A program made the position numbers and the translations under genes. A stretch of 64,000 nucleotides of DNA from Mycobacterium sp. 1274761.0 (lineage in GTDB: Bacteria > Actinomycetota > Actinomycetes > Mycobacteriales > Mycobacteriaceae): the NCBI RefSeq assembly GCF_001668615.1, contig NZ_LZMC01000057.1, positions 62,001-126,000 of the forward strand, in the 5' to 3' direction. Shown in pieces: positions 25,153 through 34,071 of this stretch. A model generated the notes under the pieces. That model had not been told where the DNA came from. It saw only the letters and a program-made list of their open reading frames with translations, and ran no database searches. How positions within the stretch are numbered: position 1 is the first letter of the stretch; the number at the start of each line of letters is the position of its first letter.

Positions 25153-25344
25153 GTGCGAGTTGAAGTTGACCGCGATCGGTGTGAAGGTAACGCCGTCTGC
25201 GTGGGAATCGCGCCTGACCTATTCGATCTCGACGACGAGGATTACGCGGTGGTGAAGCAGGATCCGGTGGCTCCTGACCAGGAGGACCTGGCCGAGCAGT
25301 CGATCGCCGAATGCCCGCGCGCCGCGTTACTTCGCAAGGACTAG
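25153..25344 (+). CDS. fdxD: [3Fe-4S]-type ferredoxin FdxD
   Basis: The GTG at 25153 has AAGGAGG six bases upstream and gives 63 residues (VRVEVDRDRCEGNAVCVG), the size of Rv3503c. The cluster ligands are Cys10 and Cys16, and Cys54 in ECPRAAL. The fourth position between the first two cysteines, usually His, Tyr or Gly in P450-type ferredoxins, is Asn13. It likely carries electrons to a P450 or other sterol oxidase; the partner is not fixed by sequence. It is followed 13 bases later by hsd4A in the same operon. Confidence 0.92.
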   Translation: MRVEVDRDRCEGNAVCVGIAPDLFDLDDEDYAVVKQDPVAPDQEDLAEQSIAECPRAALLRKD

Positions 25345-25357
25345 AGGTATTCATTAA

Positions 25358-26290
25358 GTGAGCGCACAACGAGACGACCTGACCGATCTGTCCGGCCGCG
25401 TGGCGGTCGTTACCGGGGCGGCCGCGGGCTTGGGCCGCGCCGAGGCCATCGGCTTGGCTCGGTCGGGTGCCACCGTCGTGGTCAACGACATGGCCGCCGC
25501 ATTGGACTCCTCGGACGTGTTGGACGAGATCGCGGCTGCCGGCTCCAAGGGGGTGGCGGTCGAAGGTGACATCAGTGCGCGCAGCACCGCCGACGAACTC
25601 GTCGCCACCGCTGACGGTCTCGGCGGCCTCGACATCGTCGTCAACAACGCGGGCATCACCCGGGACAAGATGCTGTTCAACATGTCCGACGAGGACTGGG
25701 ATGCCGTGATCGCCGTGCACCTGCGGGGGCACTTCTTGTTGACGCGCAACGCGGCCGCCTACTGGCGGGCCAAGGCCAAGGAGGGCGGTGACAACCAAAA
25801 GGGGCAGGTCTACGGCCGGATCATCAACACCTCGTCGGAGGCGGGCCTGACCGGTCCCGTCGGCCAGGCCAACTACGGCGCCGCCAAGGCCGGAATCATT
25901 CAGCTCACGCTGACCGCCGCGCGAGCGCTGGAGCGCTACGGCGTGCGGGCCAACGCGATTGCTCCGCGGGCACGCACGGCTATGACCGCCGACGTGTTCG
26001 GCGATACGCCGGAGCTCGGTGACGGACAAGTCGACAGCCTCTCGCCCGAGCATGTGGTGTCGCTGGTCCGCTTTCTTGCCTCGCCGGCATCGGACCGCGT
26101 CAGCGGACAGGTCTTCATCGTCTACGGACCGTCGGTTACGCTGCTGGCGGCCCCGACGGTCGAGCAGAAATTCACCGCAGACGGGGACGCGTGGGTGCCG
26201 TCGGAGCTGAGCGCAACGCTGCGCGATTACTTTGCTGACCGTGAACTCGAGCGAGGATTTTCTGCCACCCACCTGATGGGAAATTCCTAA
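25358..26290 (+). CDS. hsd4A: 17-beta-hydroxysteroid / beta-hydroxyacyl-CoA dehydrogenase Hsd4A
   Basis: The GTG at 25358 gives 310 residues. It is a classical SDR with the NAD-binding loop TGAAAGLGRAEAIGLA, the NNAGITRDKMLFNMSDEDWD segment and the catalytic pattern S (NTSSEAG) ... YGAAK. In M. tuberculosis and M. neoaurum Hsd4A oxidises both the 17-beta-hydroxyl of androgens and the 22-hydroxyl of 3-oxo-steroid CoA in side-chain beta-oxidation. It sits with fdxD between fadE26 and mce4, as in Rv3502c-Rv3503c. Confidence 0.9.
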   Translation: MSAQRDDLTDLSGRVAVVTGAAAGLGRAEAIGLARSGATVVVNDMAAALDSSDVLDEIAAAGSKGVAVEGDISARSTADELVATADGLGGLDIVVNNAGITRDKMLFNMSDEDWDAVIAVHLRGHFLLTRNAAAYWRAKAKEGGDNQKGQVYGRIINTSSEAGLTGPVGQANYGAAKAGIIQLTLTAARALERYGVRANAIAPRARTAMTADVFGDTPELGDGQVDSLSPEHVVSLVRFLASPASDRVSGQVFIVYGPSVTLLAAPTVEQKFTADGDAWVPSELSATLRDYFADRELERGFSATHLMGNS

Positions 26291-26322
26291 GGATCCCTTG
26301 AAGCCCGGGTAACTTGCGCTAC

Positions 26323-26336
26323 TAGAACACGTTCCA
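26323..26336. promoter_or_regulatory. KstR operator upstream of mce4, distal site
   Basis: TAGAACACGTTCCA is an exact consensus match, 33 bases after the hsd4A stop and about 220 bases upstream of yrbE4A. It is the first of two sites in this 265-base gap. Confidence 0.85.
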
Positions 26337-26410
26337 GAATGACCTGGGTCACACCCGCGCTGACCTGGACATAAGCATCGATATTGTCTCAATTCGGGCG
26401 CTTTGACACT

Positions 26411-26424
26411 GCGAACTTGTTCTA
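26411..26424. promoter_or_regulatory. KstR operator upstream of mce4, proximal site (one mismatch)
   Basis: GCGAACTTGTTCTA differs from the consensus only in its first base. It is followed by TAGTAT (26427-26432), a good -10, which would place the mce4 transcript start near 26439 and leave a leader of roughly 115 bases before yrbE4A. Confidence 0.78.
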
Positions 26425-26555
26425 GTTAGTATGATCCGGCTCACTCAAATTTACGTGCGCTGCAGGGGTGGAAAAGTTGCCGAGGCAAGCGGATTCGAAG
26501 GCTTCGCCATGGTGAAGGAACTCATGAAACCCCTGCTCCGAGAACGGAGCCGAGG

Positions 26556-27323
26556 TTGATCGAACAGCTTGCGGTCCCGGCGCGGGCCGTGGGCGGTTTC
26601 GTCGAGATGTCGATCGACACCTTCGTCAAGATCTTCCGCCGGCCGTTCCAGTTCCGCGAGTTCCTCGAGCAGACGTGGATGATCGCGCGGGTCTCGTTGG
26701 TGCCGACACTGCTCGTCGCGATTCCGTTCACGGTCCTGGTCGCCTTCACGTTGAACATCCTCTTGCGGGAGATCGGTGCGGCCGATCTATCCGGTGCGGG
26801 CACGGCGTTCGGCACCATCACCCAGCTTGGCCCGGTCGTGACGGTGCTCGTGGTGGCGGGCGCGGGTGCCACCGCGATCTGCGCCGACCTCGGTGCCCGC
26901 ACCATCCGCGAAGAGATCGACGCGATGCGGGTGCTCGGTATCGATCCGATCCAGCGGCTCGTCGTCCCCCGCGTGTTGGCCTCGACCGTCGTGGCCCTGC
27001 TGCTCAACGGCTTGGTCTGCGCGATCGGCCTGTCCGGCGGCTACGTCTTCTCTGTCTTCCTTCAAGGCGTCAACCCCGGCGCGTTTATCAACGGCCTGAC
27101 CGTCCTCACGGGGTTGGGCGAACTGGTGCTCGCGGAGGTGAAGGCTTTGCTGTTCGGCGTCGTCGCCGGCCTGGTCGGGTGCTATCGCGGTCTGACCGTG
27201 CAGGGCGGCCCGAAGGGCGTGGGGACGGCGGTCAACGAAACCGTGGTCTACGCATTCATCTGCCTGTTCGTGATCAATGTGATCATGACGGCGGTGGGGG
27301 TAAGGGTGTTGACGCGCCAATGA
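26556..27323 (+). CDS. yrbE4A: Mce4 ABC-type permease subunit YrbE4A
   Basis: This 255-residue MlaE-family permease begins at a TTG (LIEQLAVPARAVGGFVEMS) after GGAGCCGAGG. Several transmembrane helices are visible, including RVSLVPTLLVAIPFTVLVAF and VALLLNGLVCAIGLSGGYVF. The family EEIDAMRVLGIDP loop, which contacts the MceG ATPase, is present around residue 126. With YrbE4B it forms the inner-membrane channel of the Mce4 cholesterol importer. The stop overlaps the yrbE4B start by four bases. Confidence 0.95.
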   Translation: MIEQLAVPARAVGGFVEMSIDTFVKIFRRPFQFREFLEQTWMIARVSLVPTLLVAIPFTVLVAFTLNILLREIGAADLSGAGTAFGTITQLGPVVTVLVVAGAGATAICADLGARTIREEIDAMRVLGIDPIQRLVVPRVLASTVVALLLNGLVCAIGLSGGYVFSVFLQGVNPGAFINGLTVLTGLGELVLAEVKALLFGVVAGLVGCYRGLTVQGGPKGVGTAVNETVVYAFICLFVINVIMTAVGVRVLTRQ

Positions 27324-28162
27324 GCTACGACTTGACATTCCGACTGCGACGCGCCTTCCGCGGCGTGCCGAAAGCCGTCGACACCGTCGGTGAGCAGGCG
27401 CTGTTTTACGGCGAGACGATCCGATACGTACCCAACGCGATCACGCGCTACCGCAAGGAGACCATTCGCAACATCGCGGAGATGACCATGGGCAGCGGCG
27501 CCCTGGTGATGATCGGTGGCACGGTCGGCGTCGCAGCCTTTTTGACCCTGGCCTCCGGCGGCGTGATCGCGGTGCAGGGTTACTCGTCGCTGGGCGATAT
27601 CGGCATCGAGGCGCTCACCGGGTTCCTGTCGGCGTTCCTCAACGTGCGCATCGTCGCGCCGGTCATCGCGGGGATCGCGCTTGCCGCGACGATCGGGGCG
27701 GGTACGACGGCGCAGCTGGGCGCCATGCGAGTCGCCGAGGAGATCGATGCGGTCGAATCAATGGCCGTGCATTCGGTGTCGTACCTCGTCTCGACGCGGC
27801 TGATGGCGGGGCTGGTGGCGATCATCCCGCTGTACTCGCTATCGGTGCTCGCCGCGTTCTTCGCCGCCAGGTTCACCACCGTCTTCATCAACAGCCAGTC
27901 GGCCGGGCTCTATGACCACTACTTCAATACGTTCCTGGTGCCGACCGATTTGTTGTGGTCGTTCCTGCAGGCCATCGCGATGGCGATCGCGGTGATGTTG
28001 GTGCACACCTATTACGGTTACAACGCCTCCGGCGGCCCTGTGGGCGTCGGCATCGCCGTCGGTCAGGCCGTGCGTACGTCGCTGATCGTGGTCGTCACGA
28101 TCACCCTGTTCATCTCGCTCGCAGTCTACGGCGCGTCCGGTAACTTCAACCTTTCCGGATAG
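27320..28162 (+). CDS. yrbE4B: Mce4 ABC-type permease subunit YrbE4B
   Basis: The ATG at 27320 lies inside the ATGA overlap and gives 280 residues. The frame is open far upstream (to 26675) but only in the shadow of yrbE4A. It carries the MlaE coupling motif VAEEIDAVESMAVHSV near the middle and about six hydrophobic segments, for example ALVMIGGTVGVAAFLTLASG and a C-terminal LIVVVTITLFISLAVYGASG. It pairs with YrbE4A. A ten-base gap precedes mce4A. Confidence 0.95.
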   Translation: MSYDLTFRLRRAFRGVPKAVDTVGEQALFYGETIRYVPNAITRYRKETIRNIAEMTMGSGALVMIGGTVGVAAFLTLASGGVIAVQGYSSLGDIGIEALTGFLSAFLNVRIVAPVIAGIALAATIGAGTTAQLGAMRVAEEIDAVESMAVHSVSYLVSTRLMAGLVAIIPLYSLSVLAAFFAARFTTVFINSQSAGLYDHYFNTFLVPTDLLWSFLQAIAMAIAVMLVHTYYGYNASGGPVGVGIAVGQAVRTSLIVVVTITLFISLAVYGASGNFNLSG

Positions 28163-28172
28163 GTGGGGGACT

Positions 28173-29375
28173 TTGTCTGACGGAGACGCCAACCGCAGTC
28201 ACGTGAGGATCGCCGCCGCGATCCTCACCGCGCTGGTCGTGGTCGCCGTCGTGTTCACCTACCTGTCCTACACCGCCGCGTTCACCTCGACTGACAAGGT
28301 CACCGTCACCTCGCCGCGAGCCGGCCTGGTCATGGACCGCGACGCCAAGGTGAAATACCGCGGCATCCAGATCGGCGAGGTCTCGGCGATCGACTATGCG
28401 GGCGACCAGGCGAAGTTGACGCTGGAGATCGCCAGCAGCCAGATGCGATACATCCCGTCCAATGCCCCCGTGCGTATCGCAAGCACAACGGTTTTCGGCG
28501 CCAAGTCGGTCGAGTTCGTCCCACCCGCCAAGCCGTCGGGCAGTTCGTTGCGGCCCGGCGCTGAAGTGCAGGCGCAGGCGGTGCAGCTCGAAGTCAACAC
28601 GCTGTTCCAGCAGTTGACCGACGTGCTGCACAAGATCGACCCGATACAGCTCAACGGCACGCTGAGCGCGATCGCCGAAGGCCTGCGCGGTCACGGCGAT
28701 GACCTCGGCGCACTGCTGGCGGGGTTGAATTACTATCTGCAGCAATTCAATCCGAAGCTGCCGACGTTGCAGCGGGACCTTCAGAAGACCGCGACGGTGG
28801 CCAACATCTACGGCGACGCCGGACCAGACATCGCACGGATCCTCGACAACGCACCCACGATCAGCGACACCCTGGTCGACGAACAGGACAACCTCAACAG
28901 GACGCTGCTGGCCGCGACGGGCCTGGCCAACAACGGCACCGCGACGTTCGAACCCGCGCAGAACGACTACATCGCTGCGATCAACCGCCTTCGCGCGCCC
29001 CTGAAGGTGGCCGGCGATTACTCGCCGGAATTCGGCTGCATCTTGCAGGGCACCGCCCAGGCGGTCGACTTCTTCGCTCCGATCATCGGTGGCACCCGGC
29101 CCGGCCTTTTCACATCGTCCAACTTCCTGCCCGGCTCACCGGCGTACACATATCCGGAAAGCCTTCCGATCGTGAACGCATCGGGCGGGCCGAACTGCCG
29201 TGGTCTCCCCAATGTGCCGAGCAAACAGTTGGGCGGGTCCTGGTACCACACGCCGTTCCTCGTCACCGACAACGCTTACGTTCCTTACCAGCCGAACACC
29301 GAGCTGCAGTTCGACGCACCGTCGACGGCGCAATTTCTCTTCAACGGGGCGTTCGCGGAGAGGGATGACTACTGA
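28173..29375 (+). CDS. mce4A: Mce4A, sterol-import substrate-binding/tunnel protein
   Basis: The TTG start (LSDGDANRSHVRIAAA) follows AGGTGGGG; the product is 400 residues. A single N-terminal membrane anchor (about 11-35) is followed by an MlaD/MCE domain (about 38-120) with DRDAKVKYRGIQIGEVSAIDY, then a long helical region typical of Mce tunnels. The C-terminal part has FGCILQGTAQAVDFFAPI. In M. tuberculosis Mce4A-F form the periplasmic conduit for cholesterol uptake. The stop overlaps the mce4B start by one base (TGATG). Confidence 0.95.
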   Translation: MSDGDANRSHVRIAAAILTALVVVAVVFTYLSYTAAFTSTDKVTVTSPRAGLVMDRDAKVKYRGIQIGEVSAIDYAGDQAKLTLEIASSQMRYIPSNAPVRIASTTVFGAKSVEFVPPAKPSGSSLRPGAEVQAQAVQLEVNTLFQQLTDVLHKIDPIQLNGTLSAIAEGLRGHGDDLGALLAGLNYYLQQFNPKLPTLQRDLQKTATVANIYGDAGPDIARILDNAPTISDTLVDEQDNLNRTLLAATGLANNGTATFEPAQNDYIAAINRLRAPLKVAGDYSPEFGCILQGTAQAVDFFAPIIGGTRPGLFTSSNFLPGSPAYTYPESLPIVNASGGPNCRGLPNVPSKQLGGSWYHTPFLVTDNAYVPYQPNTELQFDAPSTAQFLFNGAFAERDDY

Positions 29376-30409
29376 TGCAGCAGAAGCACCTCTTGCTCAA
29401 GGTCTCGATCTTCACCGTGGCGATGCTGCTCGTCGCGGCGATGCTGGTGGTCGTCTTCGGTGAGTTCCGATTCGCGTCGGAGAGCAAGTACCACGCGACG
29501 TTCACCGAAGCTTCGCGGCTGAAGGCCGGCAATGATGTCCGCATCGCCGGTGTTCCTGTGGGCACGGTCGGGGCGGTCAAACTGAACCCCGACAACACGG
29601 TCGACGTCGCGTTCGACCTCGACGAGCGCTACCAGCTCTACACCTCGACGCGTGCGGTCGTCCGGTACGAAAACCTTGTCGGCGATCGCTATCTCGAGAT
29701 CACGGCCGGTCCAGGTGACCTGCGCAAGCTCCCGGCGGGGAGCACCATTCCCGTGCAGAACACCCAACCCGCCCTCGATCTCGACGCATTGCTCGGCGGG
29801 CTGCGCCCGGTCCTCAAGGGACTCGACGGCGAGAAGATCAACGAGGTCAGCAGCGCCGTCATGGAACTGCTGCAGGGTCAGGGTGGTGCGCTGTCCACGC
29901 TGCTGTCGACGACAAGCGCGTTCAGCCAAAACCTGGCCGCGCGCGACCAACTCATCGGAGATGTGATCAACAACCTCAACACCGTGCTCGGCACCGTCGA
30001 CGAGAAGGGTGCCCAGTTCGACGCCAGTGTCGACCAATTGCAGAAGCTGCTCAGCGGTCTCGCGCAAGGTCGCGACCCTATCGCGGGTGCGATCGAGCCG
30101 CTCGCGACGGCCGAGAACGATTTGACCGATATGCTGCAACAGTCGCGCCGGCCACTGCAGGGAGTGATCGAGAACGTGCGACCGTTCGCGCAGCGGTTCG
30201 ACGCCCGCAAGGCCGACGTCAACAAGGTCATCGAGCCGCTCGCCGAGAACTACCTGCGGCTCAACGCACTTGGCGCCTACGGGTCGTTCTTCAACATCTT
30301 CTACTGCTCCGTCCGAATCAAGATCAATGGCCCTGCGGGCAGCGACATCCTGGTCCCGTTCGGTGGGCCACCGGATCCGTCGAAGGGCAGGTGTTCCGAG
30401 GATGGCTAG
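29375..30409 (+). CDS. mce4B: Mce4B, sterol-import tunnel protein
   Basis: This 344-residue protein has an N-terminal anchor (VSIFTVAMLLVAAMLVVVFG, about 10-29) and an MCE domain with LKAGNDVRIAGVPVGTVGAV and VRYENLVGDRYLEI. A long alpha-helical segment (DQLQKLLSGLAQGRDPIAGA) follows, and the end is short and Cys-containing (YCSVRI and CSEDG). It is coupled to mce4A by a one-base overlap and to mce4C by an eight-base overlap. Role as part of the hexameric Mce4 conduit is established for the family. Confidence 0.95.
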   Translation: MQQKHLLLKVSIFTVAMLLVAAMLVVVFGEFRFASESKYHATFTEASRLKAGNDVRIAGVPVGTVGAVKLNPDNTVDVAFDLDERYQLYTSTRAVVRYENLVGDRYLEITAGPGDLRKLPAGSTIPVQNTQPALDLDALLGGLRPVLKGLDGEKINEVSSAVMELLQGQGGALSTLLSTTSAFSQNLAARDQLIGDVINNLNTVLGTVDEKGAQFDASVDQLQKLLSGLAQGRDPIAGAIEPLATAENDLTDMLQQSRRPLQGVIENVRPFAQRFDARKADVNKVIEPLAENYLRLNALGAYGSFFNIFYCSVRIKINGPAGSDILVPFGGPPDPSKGRCSEDG

Positions 30410-31460
30410 GCCCGATGGCGGAAACCCGCTCCGCACAGGCGTATTCGGGATCGTGCTGGTGGTATGCCTGGTGCTGGTCTCCTTCGGCTACACCAGCCTG
30501 CCATTCTGGCCGCAAGGCAAGCCGTATGAAGCCTACTTCGCTGATGCGGGCGGGATCACTCCGGGCAGTGTCGTCAACGTATCGGGAATCACCGTCGGCA
30601 AGGTGACCGACGTGGCACTCGCGGGCGACACGGCGAAGGTGACGTTCACCGTCAACCGCGACGTCAAGGTCGGCGACCAGTCTCTGGTGGCCATCAAGAC
30701 CGACACCGTTCTCGGCGAGAAGTCGCTGGCGGTCACACCCCGCGGTACCGGACGGTCGACCGTTATCCCCCTGGGGCGCACCACGACTCCCTATACGCTC
30801 AACACCGCGCTGCAGGACCTCGGCCAGAACGCCAGCGAATTGGACAAGCCACGGTTCGAGCAGGCGCTGCAGACGATCACCGACTCGCTTCGCGACGCGA
30901 CGCCGCAGCTGCGGGGGGCGCTCGACGGCGTCACGGCCCTGTCGCGCAGTATCAACAAGCGCGACGAGGCGCTCGAGCAGCTCCTCGTGCACGCCAAGAG
31001 GGTGTCCGACACGCTGGCGCAGCGGGCTGGGCAGGTGAACCAGTTGATCGTCGACGGCAACCTGCTGTTCGCTGCGCTCGACGAACGGCGCCAGGCGTTG
31101 AGCAATCTGATTGCGGGCATCGACGATGTGTCGCAACAGCTGTCGGGTTTCGTCGCCGACAACCGCAAGGAGTTCAAGCCGGCGCTGGAGAAGCTGAACC
31201 TCGTCCTGGACAACCTGTTGGAGCGGCGCGAGCACATCGGTGAGGCGCTCAAACGGCTGCCACCGTTCGCGACGGCGCTCGGCGAGGTGGTTGGTTCGGG
31301 TCCCGGCTTCCAGATCAACCTTTACGGACTGCCTCCTGCAGGACTCGGAGAAGTGTTGTTTGACACTTACTTCCAGCCGGGCAAGCTACCCGACAGCCTC
31401 GCTGACATGCTCAAGGGCTACATCTCCGAACGACTGATCATCAGGCCGAAGTCACCATGA
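30402..31460 (+). CDS. mce4C: Mce4C, sterol-import tunnel protein
   Basis: I start it at the ATG at 30402 (MARPDGGNPLRTGVFGIVLV), which overlaps the mce4B stop by eight bases and gives 352 residues, as expected for Mce4C. There is an N-terminal anchor around residues 13-33, an MCE domain with GGITPGSVVNVSGITVGKVTD and VLGEKSLAVTP, and a helical tunnel region (DERRQALSNLIAGIDDV). The end is YISERLIIRPKSP. It overlaps mce4D by four bases. Confidence 0.94.
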   Translation: MARPDGGNPLRTGVFGIVLVVCLVLVSFGYTSLPFWPQGKPYEAYFADAGGITPGSVVNVSGITVGKVTDVALAGDTAKVTFTVNRDVKVGDQSLVAIKTDTVLGEKSLAVTPRGTGRSTVIPLGRTTTPYTLNTALQDLGQNASELDKPRFEQALQTITDSLRDATPQLRGALDGVTALSRSINKRDEALEQLLVHAKRVSDTLAQRAGQVNQLIVDGNLLFAALDERRQALSNLIAGIDDVSQQLSGFVADNRKEFKPALEKLNLVLDNLLERREHIGEALKRLPPFATALGEVVGSGPGFQINLYGLPPAGLGEVLFDTYFQPGKLPDSLADMLKGYISERLIIRPKSP

Positions 31461-32881
31461 CGTACGCGAATCCATCCCGGGGCCGCAGCCGCTGGCTGCG
31501 GATAGCGCTGGCCGTCGTGCTCATCCTCGCACTGGCGCTCGCCGCCTATGTGGTGTGGCCGTCGCGCACCGGCGACAAGCTCGTCGGGTACTTCACGTCG
31601 GCGGTCGGTATCTACCCCGGCGACGATGTCCGCGTCGTCGGTGTCCCGGTCGGGACGATCGACTCAATCGAGCCACGGGCCCGCGACGTCAAGATCACCA
31701 TGACTCTGCACGACGGGGTCAAGGTGCCCGCGGACGCCAAGGCGCTGATCATCTCGCCAAACCTGGTTTCGGAGCGCTTCATTCAGCTGGCTCCGGCCTA
31801 CACCGGCGGTCCAACGCTGTCAGACGGCGCGAGCATCGGGTTGGACCGCACGGCGGTGCCGGTGGAATGGGACGAGGTCAAAAAGCAGCTGACGGCGCTC
31901 AGCCGGGAGCTCGGGCCCAAACCGGGGTCGCTGCAGGGCCCGCTGAGCTCGGTCATCAACCAGGCCGCCGACACCTTCGACGGCAACGGCGACTCGTTCC
32001 GCCGGGCCCTCCGTGAGTTGTCACAGACGGCGGGACGCCTCGGCGACTCACGCGCCGATCTCTTCGGTACCGTCCGCAATCTGCAGGTACTCATCAACGC
32101 GTTGTCGAACAGCAACGAACAGATCGTGCAGTTCACCAACCACGTTGCCTCGGTATCGCAGGTATTGGCGGACAGCGCAACTGATCTCGACAACACGCTG
32201 GGCACACTGAACCAGGCGTTGAGTGACGTCCGAGGCTTCCTCAACGACAGCAACGATGCGTTGATCAAGCAGGTCAACAAGCTCACCGACTTCACCAGCA
32301 TTCTGACTCAGCACAGCGACGACATCGAACAGGTCCTGCACATCACGCCCAACGGCCTTGCGAACTTCTACAACATCTACAACCCAGCGCAGGGCACCGT
32401 TGGCGGCCTGCTGACCCTGCCGAACTTCGCCAACCCGGTGCAGTTCATATGCGGCGGCGTATTCGACGCCGGCACCTCGACCGACAACTACAAGCGTGCC
32501 GAAATCTGCAGGCAGCGAATGGGTCCGGTGCTTCGGCGCATCACCATGAATTTCCCGCCCCTCTTATTCCACCCGATCAACAGCATCACCGCCTACAAGG
32601 GCCAGATCATCTACGACACACCGGAGACCGAGGCGAAGGCACAGACACCGGTGCCCTACCTGCAGTGGCAGCCCGCCCCGGGTGTCAATCCGCCGCAGGT
32701 CTCGAATCAGACCGACCTGAGCTCGTTGATGGTGCCGCCGGCGCAGTCGACGTCGCACGCCGGTGGTCCCGAGGCGGTGCCACCCGCCCCGGGCCCGGCG
32801 GATCCGAACGCCCCCGCGGCGGCACCGTCGGGCGGGGCGCCGCCAGCGGCGCCCCTTCCGGCCGAGGCAGGTGGAGGATGA
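31457..32881 (+). CDS. mce4D: Mce4D, sterol-import tunnel protein with Pro-rich tail
   Basis: This 474-residue protein has an anchor at about 14-33 (IALAVVLILALALAAYVVW), an MCE domain with VGIYPGDDVRVVGVPVGTID and LVSERFIQLAP, and a helical region rich in QLxxL repeats. The C-terminal ~60 residues are low complexity, Pro/Ala/Gly-rich (PPAQSTSHAGGPEAVPP onward), a tail found in many Mce D and F subunits that may span the periplasm or cell wall. It is coupled to mce4C and mce4E by four-base overlaps. Confidence 0.94.
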   Translation: MTYANPSRGRSRWLRIALAVVLILALALAAYVVWPSRTGDKLVGYFTSAVGIYPGDDVRVVGVPVGTIDSIEPRARDVKITMTLHDGVKVPADAKALIISPNLVSERFIQLAPAYTGGPTLSDGASIGLDRTAVPVEWDEVKKQLTALSRELGPKPGSLQGPLSSVINQAADTFDGNGDSFRRALRELSQTAGRLGDSRADLFGTVRNLQVLINALSNSNEQIVQFTNHVASVSQVLADSATDLDNTLGTLNQALSDVRGFLNDSNDALIKQVNKLTDFTSILTQHSDDIEQVLHITPNGLANFYNIYNPAQGTVGGLLTLPNFANPVQFICGGVFDAGTSTDNYKRAEICRQRMGPVLRRITMNFPPLLFHPINSITAYKGQIIYDTPETEAKAQTPVPYLQWQPAPGVNPPQVSNQTDLSSLMVPPAQSTSHAGGPEAVPPAPGPADPNAPAAAPSGGAPPAAPLPAEAGGG

Positions 32882-34071
32882 GTAATCGATTGCGTATCAG
32901 TGCGCCCCGCGCCGCTCAGCGAACGGTGGCGCTGTCAGCCGGGGCCGTCATGCTTGCCGGCTGCTCCTTCGGCGGGCTGAACTCACTCAACATGCCGGGC
33001 ACGGCGGGCCATGGTGGCGGCGCGTACAAGATCACCGTCGAACTGCCCGATGTCGCCACCCTGCCGCAGAACTCTCCGGTGATGGTGGACGACGTCACCG
33101 TGGGCAGCGTCTCCGGGATCGACGCCGTGCAGCGCCCGGATGGCACCTTCTATGCGGCAGTACAGCTTTCGTTGGACGAGAATGTCAAACTCCCCGAGAA
33201 TTCGACCGCGAGGGTCGCCCAGACCTCGCTGCTCGGCTCGCAGCACATTGAGCTGGCTGCGCCCGCCGACGGAAAGCCGGTCGGCCGGCTCAAGAACGGT
33301 TCCCAGATTCCTATGGGCCGCTCCGGTCGCTACCCGACCACCGAAGAGGTGTTGGCATCGCTGGGCGTCGTGGTGAACAAGGGCAATCTCGGCGCACTAC
33401 AAGACATCACCGAGGAGACCTACAACGCGGTCGTGGGACGGCAAGGCAGCTTCACCGACCTGGTTCCCAGGCTCGCGGAACTGACGTCGTCACTCGACCA
33501 ACAGACGAACGACATCATCGCCGCTGCCGAAGGGCTGAACCGGTTCTCCGGAATACTGGCGCGCAGCAAGGACAGCCTCGGGCGCACACTGGACACGCTG
33601 CCCGCGGCACTCGAGGTGTTGAACAAGAACCGTGCCAACATCGTCGACGCGTTCGGCGCGCTGCAGCGGTTCGCCACGATCGGGGCCAACATCCTCGAGA
33701 AGACCAAGGACGACTTCGCCGCCGACTTCAAGGATCTGTTCCCGGTCATCAAGTCCTTGAATGACAACGTCGACTACTTGATCAAGGACCTGCAGTTCCT
33801 GCCGACCTTCCCGTTCCACTACAAGTACCTGCGTCGGGCCGTGCGGGGCGACTATCTGAACGTGTACGTGACATTCGACCTGACACTGCGTCGACTCGGC
33901 GAGTCCGTGTTCACGACCGCATGGGGCTTGGACACCAACATGGCGCACATGAGCGACGTCATCAATCCGCCCGACTTCCTCACCGGTGCTGTCGCCAACC
34001 TTTCGGGCCAAGCCGCGGATCCCTTCCAGATCCCGGCGGGCTCGGCAACTCAACACGACGAGGGGCCGTAA
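32878..34071 (+). CDS. mce4E: Mce4E lipoprotein (LprN-type), sterol-import tunnel protein
   Basis: The ATG at 32878 follows GGAGG and sits in an ATGA overlap with the mce4D stop; the product is 397 residues. A signal peptide ends in lipobox LAGC (Cys31) in VMLAGCSFGGL, which marks the E subunit as the lipid-anchored member. The MCE domain follows (NSPVMVDDVTVGSVSGID; SLLGSQHIEL), then a long helical segment. In M. tuberculosis this gene is lprN. It abuts mce4F directly. Confidence 0.94.
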   Translation: MSNRLRISAPRAAQRTVALSAGAVMLAGCSFGGLNSLNMPGTAGHGGGAYKITVELPDVATLPQNSPVMVDDVTVGSVSGIDAVQRPDGTFYAAVQLSLDENVKLPENSTARVAQTSLLGSQHIELAAPADGKPVGRLKNGSQIPMGRSGRYPTTEEVLASLGVVVNKGNLGALQDITEETYNAVVGRQGSFTDLVPRLAELTSSLDQQTNDIIAAAEGLNRFSGILARSKDSLGRTLDTLPAALEVLNKNRANIVDAFGALQRFATIGANILEKTKDDFAADFKDLFPVIKSLNDNVDYLIKDLQFLPTFPFHYKYLRRAVRGDYLNVYVTFDLTLRRLGESVFTTAWGLDTNMAHMSDVINPPDFLTGAVANLSGQAADPFQIPAGSATQHDEGP

